Of a stretch of DNA of 6,921 nt, positions 1-6,921 are shown piece by piece. A model generated the notes under the pieces. The model saw only the letters and a list, made by a program, of their open reading frames with translations, did no database searches and was not told the DNA's origin. Every line of letters starts with the position of its first letter. Position 1 is the stretch's first letter. This DNA is from Oscillospiraceae bacterium. GTDB taxonomy: Bacteria > Bacillota > Clostridia > Oscillospirales > Acutalibacteraceae. The DNA lies in contig DXWE01000082.1 in the NCBI GenBank assembly GCA_019417045.1, forward strand, positions 1-6,921. The letters are read 5' to 3'. Position numbers and translations under genes: made by a program.

Positions 1-150
1 CGCCACCGGCATCCGCCGCGAAGCCGGCGCCCGCCGTTCCCCGCAGCCCGCCGGCCCCGTTTGTATGCCTGTCGCCGCTCCCGGCACCGGCCCCGCCGAT
101 GCCGCTCACCGCTTGGGCGCCTCTGTCCTCGCCGGCCCTGTCCGCGCCGC
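1..150. other. GC-rich flank downstream of the phosphohexomutase; no secure gene
   Basis: This stretch follows the stop codon of the phosphohexomutase on the minus strand. It is very GC-rich. A minus-strand frame begins with GTG at 109 and stays open for 36 codons to the window edge, rich in Gly and Ala, with an AGAGG about 10 nt before it. This could be the 5' end of another gene, but in such GC-rich DNA an open frame this short proves little and I recognise no family. A GCCGGCG/CGCCGGC inverted repeat (23-29 and 49-55) has a long loop and no T-run, so I do not call a terminator. Confidence 0.3.
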
Positions 151-1869
151 TCACCGCAGCAGCGCCTTCGTCGCGTCGGTCAGCCGGTCAGAAAGCGCCC
201 TGGCCGCCGCCTCGTCCCTGCCGGTGGCGGTGATGTACGCCTTGATCTTCGGCTCGGTGCCGGACGGGCGCACGATCACCCCCGCGCCGTTTTCGAGCGC
301 GAAGGAGAGCACGTTGGAGCTCGGGAGGGTGAGGGTGGTCTGCTCCCCGGTGACAAGGTTCTTTTCCAGGTGGGTCTGGTAGTCGGTGAACACGGTCACC
401 TTTTCGCCGCCGATCTCCCGCAGCCCTTCGGTGCGCAGCCGGGTCATCAGCGCGTCCATATCCTTCATGCCCTGCTCGCCCTCGAACGCGATGTTGAGCA
501 TGCTGTGGTCATAGTACCCGTGCTCGCGGTAGAGCGCCTGCATGACCTCGAGCAGGCTTTTGCCCTGCGCCTTATAATAGGCGGCCATCTCGCAGATGAG
601 CATCGAGGCGACCACCGCGTCCTTGTCGCGGACATAACTGCCGCGCTCATACCCGTAGCTCTCCTCGAACCCGAGCAGGTAGCGGTCCGCCTCCCCCGCC
701 TTCTCGAGCAATCCGATCTGCTCGCCGATATACTTGAACCCGGTGAGGGTCAGCCGCAGCTCGCAGCCGTATTTCTTCGCGATCGGCGCGGTCAGCCGGG
801 AGGTGACGATGGTGGTCACGATCACCGGTTTCTCCGGCAGCCTGCCCTGGGCGCGCAGGCTCGAGAGGATGTACTCCATCAGCAGGCAGCCGACCTCGTT
901 GCCGGTCATCAGGGTGTAGTCCTCCCCGTCCCTCACCGCGATGCCCACCCGGTCGCAGTCCGGGTCGGTCGCGAGCAGCAGGTCGGGCTGCGCGGTCTTG
1001 GCGAGTTCCAGCGCGCATGCAAAGCTCTGCCGGATCTCGGGGTTCGGATAGGGGCAGGTGGGGAAATCGCCGTTTGGCAGCTCCTGCTGCGGCACCACCG
1101 AGACGTCCGACACCCCGATGCGGCGCAGCATCTCGCGCACCGGCTTGTTGCCGGTGCCGTTGAGCGGCGTGTACACCACCTTAAGCGGCGTCTGCCGGCA
1201 GGCGCCGGGGTTGACCTGCTGCGCGGCGACGTTCTCGTAATACGTCTCGAGCACCGACGCGGGCACGGTTTGGATCCGCCCGTCCCGCGCCGCCTCGTCA
1301 TACGCGCACACCTGCACCCCGTCGAAGAGGTCCACGCTCTCAATGCAGGCGGTCACGGCGGCGGCGTCATGGTCGGTCATCTGGCAGCCGTCCGCGCCGT
1401 AGCACTTGTAGCCGTTGTATTTGGCGGGGTTGTGGCTCGCGGTGATCATGATGCCCGCCTGGCAGCCGAGCTCCCGCACCGCGAAGGAGAGCACCGGCGT
1501 CGGCTCGAGCTCCGCCATCAGGTGCGCGGTGATCCCGTTGCCCGCGAGCACCTTCGCCGCCTCGCGGGCGAACAGCGCGGACTTGTGGCGGGAATCGAAC
1601 GAGATCGCGACCGCGGCGGTGTCATACCGGTTCTTCAAATAGTCACACAGCCCCTGCGTCGCGCGGCGCACGGTGTAGATGTTCATGCGGTTGCTGCCGG
1701 CGCCGAGCACCCCGCGCAGCCCGCCGGTGCCGAACTGCAGATCGCAGTAGAACCGGTCGCGGATCTGCTCCTCGTCCCCTTCGATCGATTGCAGCTCGTG
1801 TGTCAAATCCGGGTCCTCGGTCGCGCGCGCCCGCCACAGCCGATAAAGCGATTCCATCTGGTTGTCCAT
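151..1869 (-). CDS. Phospho-sugar mutase (alpha-D-phosphohexomutase family, PgcA-like phosphoglucomutase)
   Basis: The enzyme interconverts hexose 1-phosphate and 6-phosphate (most likely glucose, possibly mannose) in the cytoplasm, through a phosphoserine. It links glycolysis to glycogen and envelope sugar-nucleotide synthesis. The 572-residue product is close to the usual length of the PgcA-type family and shows all four signature regions: N-terminal FGTGGLRG (46-53); the catalytic TASHNP loop with Ser145; the metal site DPDCDR with Asp302, Asp304 and Asp306; the sugar-binding GFEESYGY (400-407); and the phosphate-binding RPSGTEPK (534-541). The ATG at 1869 is chosen because AAGGGAG lies 8 nt before it and the protein begins where the family does. 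The frame is open further upstream to 2049, but that extension runs into hydA and is low-complexity. It lies 91 nt after hydA, behind a stem-loop, so it may be co-transcribed or separate. Glucose versus mannose specificity cannot be read from the sequence. Confidence 0.95.
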   Translation of the reverse strand: MDNQMESLYRLWRARATEDPDLTHELQSIEGDEEQIRDRFYCDLQFGTGGLRGVLGAGSNRMNIYTVRRATQGLCDYLKNRYDTAAVAISFDSRHKSALFAREAAKVLAGNGITAHLMAELEPTPVLSFAVRELGCQAGIMITASHNPAKYNGYKCYGADGCQMTDHDAAAVTACIESVDLFDGVQVCAYDEAARDGRIQTVPASVLETYYENVAAQQVNPGACRQTPLKVVYTPLNGTGNKPVREMLRRIGVSDVSVVPQQELPNGDFPTCPYPNPEIRQSFACALELAKTAQPDLLLATDPDCDRVGIAVRDGEDYTLMTGNEVGCLLMEYILSSLRAQGRLPEKPVIVTTIVTSRLTAPIAKKYGCELRLTLTGFKYIGEQIGLLEKAGEADRYLLGFEESYGYERGSYVRDKDAVVASMLICEMAAYYKAQGKSLLEVMQALYREHGYYDHSMLNIAFEGEQGMKDMDALMTRLRTEGLREIGGEKVTVFTDYQTHLEKNLVTGEQTTLTLPSSNVLSFALENGAGVIVRPSGTEPKIKAYITATGRDEAAARALSDRLTDATKALLR

Positions 1870-1877
1870 ATGCCTCT

Positions 1878-1884
1878 CTCCCTT
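1878..1884 (-). promoter_or_regulatory. Ribosome binding site of the phospho-sugar mutase
   Basis: The minus-strand sequence AAGGGAG lies 8 nt before the ATG at 1869, within a longer purine run that reaches to 3 nt from the start. It decides the start of the mutase against the longer open frame that begins inside hydA. Confidence 0.75.
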
Positions 1885-1912
1885 GTCAAGAAAGTCCGTG
1901 ATACAAACCGCA

Positions 1913-1943
1913 AGCGGCCACAGCTTGCACGGCTGTGGCCACT
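1913..1943 (-). terminator. 12-bp stem-loop between hydA and the mutase gene (possible terminator)
   Basis: On the minus-strand transcript the arms are 1943-1932 and 1924-1913, AGTGGCCACAGC and GCTGTGGCCGCT, around a 7-nt loop. All 12 positions pair if one U-G wobble is allowed; on the opposite strand that position is a C-A mismatch, which fits function in the minus transcript. An outer AACC/GGTT pairing could lengthen the stem. No U-run follows, only UUUGUAUC, so it is a weak candidate for intrinsic termination and may instead be a processing or mRNA-stability hairpin at the 3' end of the hyd transcript. Confidence 0.5.
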
Positions 1944-1960
1944 GTGGTTGCAAAAGGCGT

Positions 1961-3706
1961 TCAGCGGTACTGCTGCCGCTTGACGTACGAGGTGTGCAGG
2001 TCGTGGTGGGCCTGGTGCCCGCCGAACCCGTCGGTATAGTATTCCTCATACAGCTTGAGGATCCCCGGCGCCTTGTGCGATTTGCGCAGCTTCATGCCGG
2101 CGTCCTGGTCGTAGAGCGCCTTGGCGCGCAGGGACCTGTAGTCCACCGTGTTGCGCACCGCACCCGACAGGATCGGCTGGCCGCCGCCGTTGACGCAGCC
2201 GCCCGGGCAGCCCATGATCTCCACGAAATGCCACGGGGCGGTGCCGTCCGCGATGCGGGACATCACGTAGTTCGCCATGGCCGCGCCGCTCGCGACCGCC
2301 ACCTTGACCTCCATGCCGGCGATCTGATAGGTGGCCTCCTTGAGGCCGTCCATGCCGCGCACCTCGAGGAAATCGACATTCTCGTTGTCCTTCCCGGTCA
2401 GCCAGTCGTTGGCGGTGCGCAGCGCCGCCTCCATCACGCCGCCGGTCGCGCCGAAGATGACCGCCGCGCCGGTGTTCTCGCCCATCGGGTCGTCGAACTC
2501 CTCGTCCGGCAGCAGCGTAAAGCGGATGCCCGCGCGGTCGATCATGCGCGCGAGCTCGCGGGTGGTGATGACCACGTCCACGTCCGGCACGCCGGCCGCG
2601 TCCTCGTCGTCCCGCCCGATCTCGAACTTCTTGGCGGTGCACGGCATGACCGACACGACCACGATGTTCTGCGGGTCAAGCCCCATCTTCTTCGCAAAAT
2701 ACGTCTTGACCACCGCGCCGACCATCGTGTGCGGCGACTTGCAGGTGGACAGGTGGTCGAGCTCGTCGGGGTAGTAGTACTCCGCGAACTTGACCCAGCC
2801 GGGCGAGCAGGAGGTGATCATCGGCAGCACGCCGCCGTTTTGCACCCGCTCGATGAACTCGTGCGCCTCCTCGACGATCGTGAGGTCCGCGCCGAAATCC
2901 GTGTCGAACACCCGGTCAAACCCGAGCCGGCGGAGCGCCGCCACCATCTTGCCCTGCACGTTGGTGCCGATCGGCATGCCGAACGACTCGCCGAGCGCGG
3001 CGCGCACCGCCGGGGCGGTCTGCACCACGACGTACTTCTCCGGGTCGGCGAGCGCCTCCCAGACCTTATCGGTGTCGTCCTTCTCGACCAGCGCGCCGGT
3101 CGGGCACACCGCGGTGCACTGCCCGCAGGAGATGCAGGGGGTGCTGTCCAGCGGCTTTTCAAACGCGCACGCGATGTGCGTGTCGATCCCGCGGTCGTTC
3201 GCGCCGATCACCGACACGAACTGCTGCTTGCACGCGGCCACGCAGCGGCGGCACAGGATGCACTTGTTGTTGTCCCGCACGAGGTGCGCGGCGCTGTCGT
3301 CGATCTCGTAGTGCGGGCGGAACCCGTCGAACCGGCCGGCGTCCTCGATCCCGTAGTCGCGGCAGAGCTTCTGCAGCTCGCAGTTGGTCGAGCGCACGCA
3401 GGACAGGCACTTCCGCTCGTGGGTGGAGAGGATCAGCTCGAGCGTGGTCCTGCGGGCCTCCTGGACCTTCGCGGAGTTGGTCTGGATCTCCATCCCCTCC
3501 GCCACCGGGTAGACGCACGCGGTCACCAGCCCGCGCGCGCCGGTCGCCTCGACCACGCAGATGCGGCAGGCGCCGATCTCGTTGATATCCTTCAGAAAGC
3601 ACAGAGTGGGGATTTCCACGCCGGCATACCGGGCCGCCTCCAGGATGGTGGAGCCCTTCGGCACGCTGACTGCGATGCCGTTCACTTTGACATTGACCAT
3701 TTCCAT
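1961..3706 (-). CDS. hydA: [FeFe] hydrogenase catalytic subunit HydA (NADH-dependent, multisubunit group A)
   Basis: This is the catalytic subunit that reduces protons to H2 or oxidises H2. It is 581 residues long, like the Clostridium pasteurianum enzyme CpI, and cluster spacing matches it closely. The N-terminal plant-type [2Fe-2S] uses Cys36, 47, 50 and 64. The His-Cys [4Fe-4S] uses His96, Cys100, 103 and 109. Two [4Fe-4S] clusters use Cys149/152/155/159 and Cys191/194/197/201. The H-cluster domain has L1 TSCSPGW (298-304), L2 MPCTAKKFE (Cys356) and L3 with Cys500 and Cys504. The proton path of CpI is kept as Cys300, Glu280, Glu283, Ser320 and Arg287. Oddly, Ser301 stands where CpI has ligand Cys300. 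The small-subunit-like tail is fused at the C-terminus. No signal peptide is seen, so it is cytoplasmic. Its neighbours hydB and hydC indicate an NAD(H)-linked, probably electron-bifurcating complex; bifurcation itself is inferred. ATG 3706 is the first start after an in-frame TGA; ATG 3700 is an alternative. Confidence 0.97.
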   Translation of the reverse strand: MEMVNVKVNGIAVSVPKGSTILEAARYAGVEIPTLCFLKDINEIGACRICVVEATGARGLVTACVYPVAEGMEIQTNSAKVQEARRTTLELILSTHERKCLSCVRSTNCELQKLCRDYGIEDAGRFDGFRPHYEIDDSAAHLVRDNNKCILCRRCVAACKQQFVSVIGANDRGIDTHIACAFEKPLDSTPCISCGQCTAVCPTGALVEKDDTDKVWEALADPEKYVVVQTAPAVRAALGESFGMPIGTNVQGKMVAALRRLGFDRVFDTDFGADLTIVEEAHEFIERVQNGGVLPMITSCSPGWVKFAEYYYPDELDHLSTCKSPHTMVGAVVKTYFAKKMGLDPQNIVVVSVMPCTAKKFEIGRDDEDAAGVPDVDVVITTRELARMIDRAGIRFTLLPDEEFDDPMGENTGAAVIFGATGGVMEAALRTANDWLTGKDNENVDFLEVRGMDGLKEATYQIAGMEVKVAVASGAAMANYVMSRIADGTAPWHFVEIMGCPGGCVNGGGQPILSGAVRNTVDYRSLRAKALYDQDAGMKLRKSHKAPGILKLYEEYYTDGFGGHQAHHDLHTSYVKRQQYR

Positions 3707-3720
3707 GTTTGGTGATCAAT

Positions 3721-3727
3721 CCTTTCC
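3721..3727 (-). promoter_or_regulatory. Weakly placed ribosome binding site of hydA
   Basis: GGAAAGG on the minus strand is the only purine-rich candidate before hydA. It lies 14 nt from the ATG at 3706 and 20 nt from the ATG at 3700. Both distances are long compared with the 6-10 nt of the other genes here, so hydA initiation may be weaker or depend on RNA folding. The shorter distance favours the 3706 start. Confidence 0.5.
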
Positions 3728-3756
3728 GTCATTGCTATTCAATCGGATGTGGAAAC

Positions 3757-3818
3757 GCGGCGTTTGCCGGCGCCGGCGGAGCCGGCAGTCCGGCCGGCGG
3801 CCGAACAGGCAAACCCGC
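3757..3818 (-). repeat. Long imperfect GC-rich stem-loop between hydB and hydA
   Basis: The outer arms GCGGCGTTTGCC (3757-3768) and GGCAAACCCGC (3808-3818) pair over 11 bp with one bulged base. Between them lie further GCCGGC-type inverted repeats that can extend the structure. It is the second of two hairpins that fill most of the 144-nt gap between hydB and hydA. There is no T-run after it in the direction of transcription. It may be an mRNA processing or stability structure, or part of a dispersed palindromic element. Confidence 0.6.
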
Positions 3819-3843
3819 GGTTGGGAAACGCCGTTTCCCAACC
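3819..3843 (-). repeat. Perfect short hairpin 7 nt after the hydB stop
   Basis: GGTTGGGAAA and TTTCCCAACC form a perfect 10-bp stem around a 5-nt loop, and the palindrome extends two further bases into the loop. It starts 7 nt downstream of the hydB stop codon on the minus strand. What follows is GC-rich rather than T-rich, so it does not look like a standard intrinsic terminator. Its GGAAACG heptamer recurs at 3751-3757, which suggests it belongs to one compound repeat element with the neighbouring stem-loop. Confidence 0.75.
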
Positions 3844-3850
3844 CCCTTCC

Positions 3851-5644
<1,794 letters not shown>

Positions 5645-5654
5645 GTGTGGTAAG

Positions 5655-5664
5655 CTCCTTTCCT
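5655..5664 (-). promoter_or_regulatory. Strong ribosome binding site of hydB
   Basis: AGGAAAGGAG on the minus strand lies 10 nt before the ATG at 5644 and touches the TGA of the preceding gene. The placement supports this start and suggests that ribosomes ending the small ferredoxin-like gene can restart on hydB. Confidence 0.85.
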
Positions 5665-6041
5665 CAATCCTTCATCAGATGGCCGATGGTGTATTCGGTC
5701 ACCGGCTGGCCGTTGACCAGATGGTCGACCACGATGCGCGCGGCCTTCTCCGGGGTCACCTTGCCGTAGGTCACCTTCTCCTTGCCCGGCTCGAGCACCT
5801 CCACGATCGGCTCGAACTGGCACATGCCGATGCACCCGGTCTGGGTGACGGCGACGTTCTCCAGATGGCGCTTTGCCACCTCGTCCACCAGGGCGTTCAG
5901 CACCGGGCGCGCGCCCGCCGCGATCCCGCAGGTCGCCATGCCGACGATCACCCGGGTGGTATGTTCCTCGTCCGTGTTGCGCACGTTCATCTGCGCGCGC
6001 GCCTTGTCCCGGATCGCCTGTAACTCTGCCAATGTCTTCAT
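5664..6041 (-). CDS. Thioredoxin-fold (2Fe-2S) ferredoxin-like protein, HndB-like hydrogenase accessory subunit
   Basis: The 125-residue product resembles the small HndB-type subunit found beside NuoE- and NuoF-like subunits in NAD(P)-linked [FeFe] hydrogenase operons. Its role is probably electron transfer or structural support in the complex; its exact function is not established. The N-terminal helix (1-25) is followed by a thioredoxin-like [2Fe-2S] domain with MATCGIAAGA (Cys38) and TGCIGMC (Cys70, Cys74), then FEPIVEV and the usual C-terminal helix. The fold matches the N-terminal domain of HydB, but the second Cys of the first pair is replaced: the position five residues after Cys38 is Gly. 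Only three cysteines occur in the whole protein. The ATG at 6041 overlaps the ATPase stop by 4 nt (ATGA) and has AAGGAGGA 6 nt before it, indicating translational coupling. No signal peptide or membrane segment is seen. Confidence 0.9.
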   Translation of the reverse strand: MKTLAELQAIRDKARAQMNVRNTDEEHTTRVIVGMATCGIAAGARPVLNALVDEVAKRHLENVAVTQTGCIGMCQFEPIVEVLEPGKEKVTYGKVTPEKAARIVVDHLVNGQPVTEYTIGHLMKD

Positions 6042-6646
6042 CCCAAGTCCTCCTTATCTGTGGACGGGCCGCCGCCGGCCGGCTCCTGTACCGCCGCCGC
6101 GTTCCCGTCCTCCATCTCCTGTTCGTGTTCTGCCAGATACCCCTCGATCCACCCGATCACATCCGGCGTGTCGAGCGGCACGCCGCCCAGCACTTCCCGC
6201 AGCTCCCGCGTGTCCAGCGTGTAGCCGGCCCCGCCGCGGGTGTGGCGGTAGACAAAATCGAGCGTGGGGTTGAGCCGGATGAGCGCGCTCACCGTGCCGG
6301 CCATGTCGCCGAGCGGCGCCCGGTCGATATGGGAGAGCTGGAAGGTCGCGATGAGCGTGGTGCCCCTGCCGACTGCCGACTCGATGGTCAGCCCGCCGCC
6401 GGCCATCTCGGCCGCCATGCGGAAGAGCGGCACCCCCATCCCCACCTTCCGGGTGGTGCGGGTGGTGAAAAACGGGTCGCGTACCGCAGAGAGCTGCTCG
6501 GGCGTCATGCCGCGGCCGTTGTCCTGCACCCCGATCTCCAGCCGATCCTGCGCGGGGCGCTCCTCCACCCACAGGGTGACAAGCGACGCCCCCGCCGCGA
6601 TCGAATTCTGCGCGATATCCAGCACATGCAGCGACAGCTCCCTCAC
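6038..6646 (-). CDS. GHKL-type ATP-binding protein (HATPase_c domain) of the hydrogenase operon
   Basis: The first 105 residues form a histidine-kinase-like ATPase fold: N-box LDIAQNSI (9-16, Asn14), the DNGRGM box (42-47, Asp42), a Gly-rich lid KVGMGVPLF (67-75) and GRGTT (93-97). There is no dimerisation/phosphoacceptor histidine domain, sensor or membrane segment, so it is not a classical sensor kinase; anti-sigma kinases of the RsbW type have a similar bare fold. Residues 106-175 are a second conserved part with HIDRAPLGDM and LDTRELREVLGGVPL. The tail (176-202) is Glu-, Gly- and Ala-rich and probably disordered. The start is GTG at 6646: it is the only start codon after an in-frame TAA and has AAGGGGG 8 nt upstream. 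The next Met is residue 47, inside the ATP site. It lies 27 nt after hydC and overlaps the next gene. Homologues commonly sit in clostridial hydrogenase operons; a regulatory or assembly role is inference. Confidence 0.9.
   Translation of the reverse strand: MRELSLHVLDIAQNSIAAGASLVTLWVEERPAQDRLEIGVQDNGRGMTPEQLSAVRDPFFTTRTTRKVGMGVPLFRMAAEMAGGGLTIESAVGRGTTLIATFQLSHIDRAPLGDMAGTVSALIRLNPTLDFVYRHTRGGAGYTLDTRELREVLGGVPLDTPDVIGWIEGYLAEHEQEMEDGNAAAVQEPAGGGPSTDKEDLG
6048..6055 (-). promoter_or_regulatory. Consensus ribosome binding site of the HndB-like gene
   Basis: AAGGAGGA on the minus strand lies 6 nt before the ATG at 6041. It sits inside the last codons of the ATPase gene, so the encoded C-terminal KEDLG tail is partly set by this site. 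It fixes the start at the ATGA overlap. Confidence 0.9.
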
Positions 6647-6654
6647 GCCGCGCG

Positions 6655-6661
6655 CCCCCTT
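6655..6661 (-). promoter_or_regulatory. Ribosome binding site of the GHKL ATPase gene
   Basis: AAGGGGG on the minus strand lies 8 nt before the GTG at 6646. It supports GTG as the start, since no ATG or TTG is available in frame between the upstream TAA and this codon. Confidence 0.7.
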
Positions 6662-6673
6662 ATGTAAAAAGGT

Positions 6674-6921
6674 TTAGAATCCGTACTTCGCGAGGATCCC
6701 GTCCACATCGTCCACCGTCAGCCGGCCGTAGACGTCGTCGTTCACCGTGAGCACGGGAGCGAGGCCGCACGCGCCGATACAGCGGCAGTCGGACAGGTGG
6801 AATTTGCCGTCCTTCGTGCATTCGCCCGAGCCGATCCCGAGCTTTTCGCTGAGCTTTTTGAAGATGTCTCCCGAGCCCTTGACATAGCACGCGGTGCCGA
6901 GGCACACCGAGATGTTGTACT
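6674..6921 (-). CDS. hydC: NuoE-like [2Fe-2S] subunit HydC of the [FeFe] hydrogenase, 3' part only
   Basis: This is the C-terminal part of the NuoE/HndA-type thioredoxin-fold subunit, which holds one [2Fe-2S] cluster and docks on the NuoF-like HydB. The gene runs off the right edge: 81 codons are complete and the frame continues beyond 6919 without a start, as the family's helical N-terminal half (about 80 residues) would require. The visible part begins just before the cluster motif: VCLGTAC (visible residues 5-11) and the second pair in CRCIGAC (45-51), giving Cys-x4-Cys and Cys-x3-Cys. The GACGLAPVLTVNDDVYG region that follows is typical of NuoE. Two additional cysteines (visible residues 34 and 45) are not canonical ligands. 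A GTG at 6907 is not the true start, since it falls inside the motif. It ends with TAA, 27 nt before the ATPase gene. Confidence 0.93.
   Translation of the reverse strand, partial: YNISVCLGTACYVKGSGDIFKKLSEKLGIGSGECTKDGKFHLSDCRCIGACGLAPVLTVNDDVYGRLTVDDVDGILAKYGF

Noticed and set aside
23..55. GCCGGCG/CGCCGGC inverted repeat as a terminator of the mutase gene
   Set aside because: It has a 19-nt loop, no T-run, and such palindromes are expected by chance in this composition.
1..109. Minus-strand frame from GTG 109 to the window edge as a new gene
   Set aside because: Only 36 Gly/Ala-rich codons are visible, in GC-rich DNA with a marginal ribosome binding site and no recognisable motif.
1884..1889. 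TTGACA on the minus strand, a perfect -35 hexamer, upstream of the mutase
   Set aside because: It lies only 14 nt before the start codon and runs into the ribosome binding site, with no room for a -10 element and leader.
1870..2049. A 60-residue N-terminal extension of the phospho-sugar mutase reaching into hydA
   Set aside because: The extension is low-complexity, overlaps the hydA 3' end in another frame and crosses the stem-loop. The ATG at 1869 has a good ribosome binding site and matches the family's N-terminus.
6674..6907. GTG at 6907 as the start of a short 77-residue HydC
   Set aside because: The codon lies inside the first cluster motif, next to the first ligand Cys, and the frame continues upstream to the window edge, so the gene is cut by the window rather than short.

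Overview
This GC-rich window carries a tightly packed minus-strand operon for a multisubunit, NAD(H)-linked [FeFe] hydrogenase, followed by a phosphohexomutase gene. Gene content and order resemble those of anaerobic, hydrogen-evolving Clostridia (Bacillota). The high GC, strong AAGGAGG-type ribosome binding sites and a hydC - ATPase - small ferredoxin-like - hydB - hydA arrangement point to an Oscillospiraceae/Ruminococcaceae-like gut or sediment fermenter. That placement is inference; no marker gene is present.

Layout, in transcription order (right to left). The window opens inside a NuoE-like [2Fe-2S] subunit (HydC, 6674-6921, N-terminus outside). Next come a 202-residue GHKL-type ATPase with no kinase histidine domain (6038-6646, GTG start) and a 125-residue thioredoxin-fold ferredoxin-like protein resembling HndB (5664-6041), which overlaps the ATPase by 4 nt. 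Then come the NuoF-like flavoprotein HydB (3851-5644), a 144-nt gap full of GC-rich hairpins, the catalytic [FeFe] subunit HydA (1961-3706), a 91-nt gap with a 12-bp stem-loop, and a 572-residue phosphohexomutase (151-1869). The last 150 bases hold nothing secure.

How the genes fit together. HydB carries the FMN/NADH site, HydC and HydB carry [2Fe-2S] clusters, and HydB and HydA carry several [4Fe-4S] relays leading to the H-cluster in HydA. By analogy with HydABC and HndABCD enzymes, this complex would couple NADH and reduced ferredoxin to H2, in either direction, so that glycolytic NADH can be reoxidised. The hydEFG maturases are not in the window. The phosphohexomutase interconverts hexose phosphates and is probably a separate transcription or regulation unit behind the stem-loop.

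Points worth a second look: the L1 motif of HydA reads TSCSPGW, with Ser where the Clostridium pasteurianum enzyme has an H-cluster ligand Cys; the hairpin-rich, repeat-like element sits between hydB and hydA; the GHKL ATPase in the operon has no obvious partner; and the HndB-like protein shows only three cysteines.
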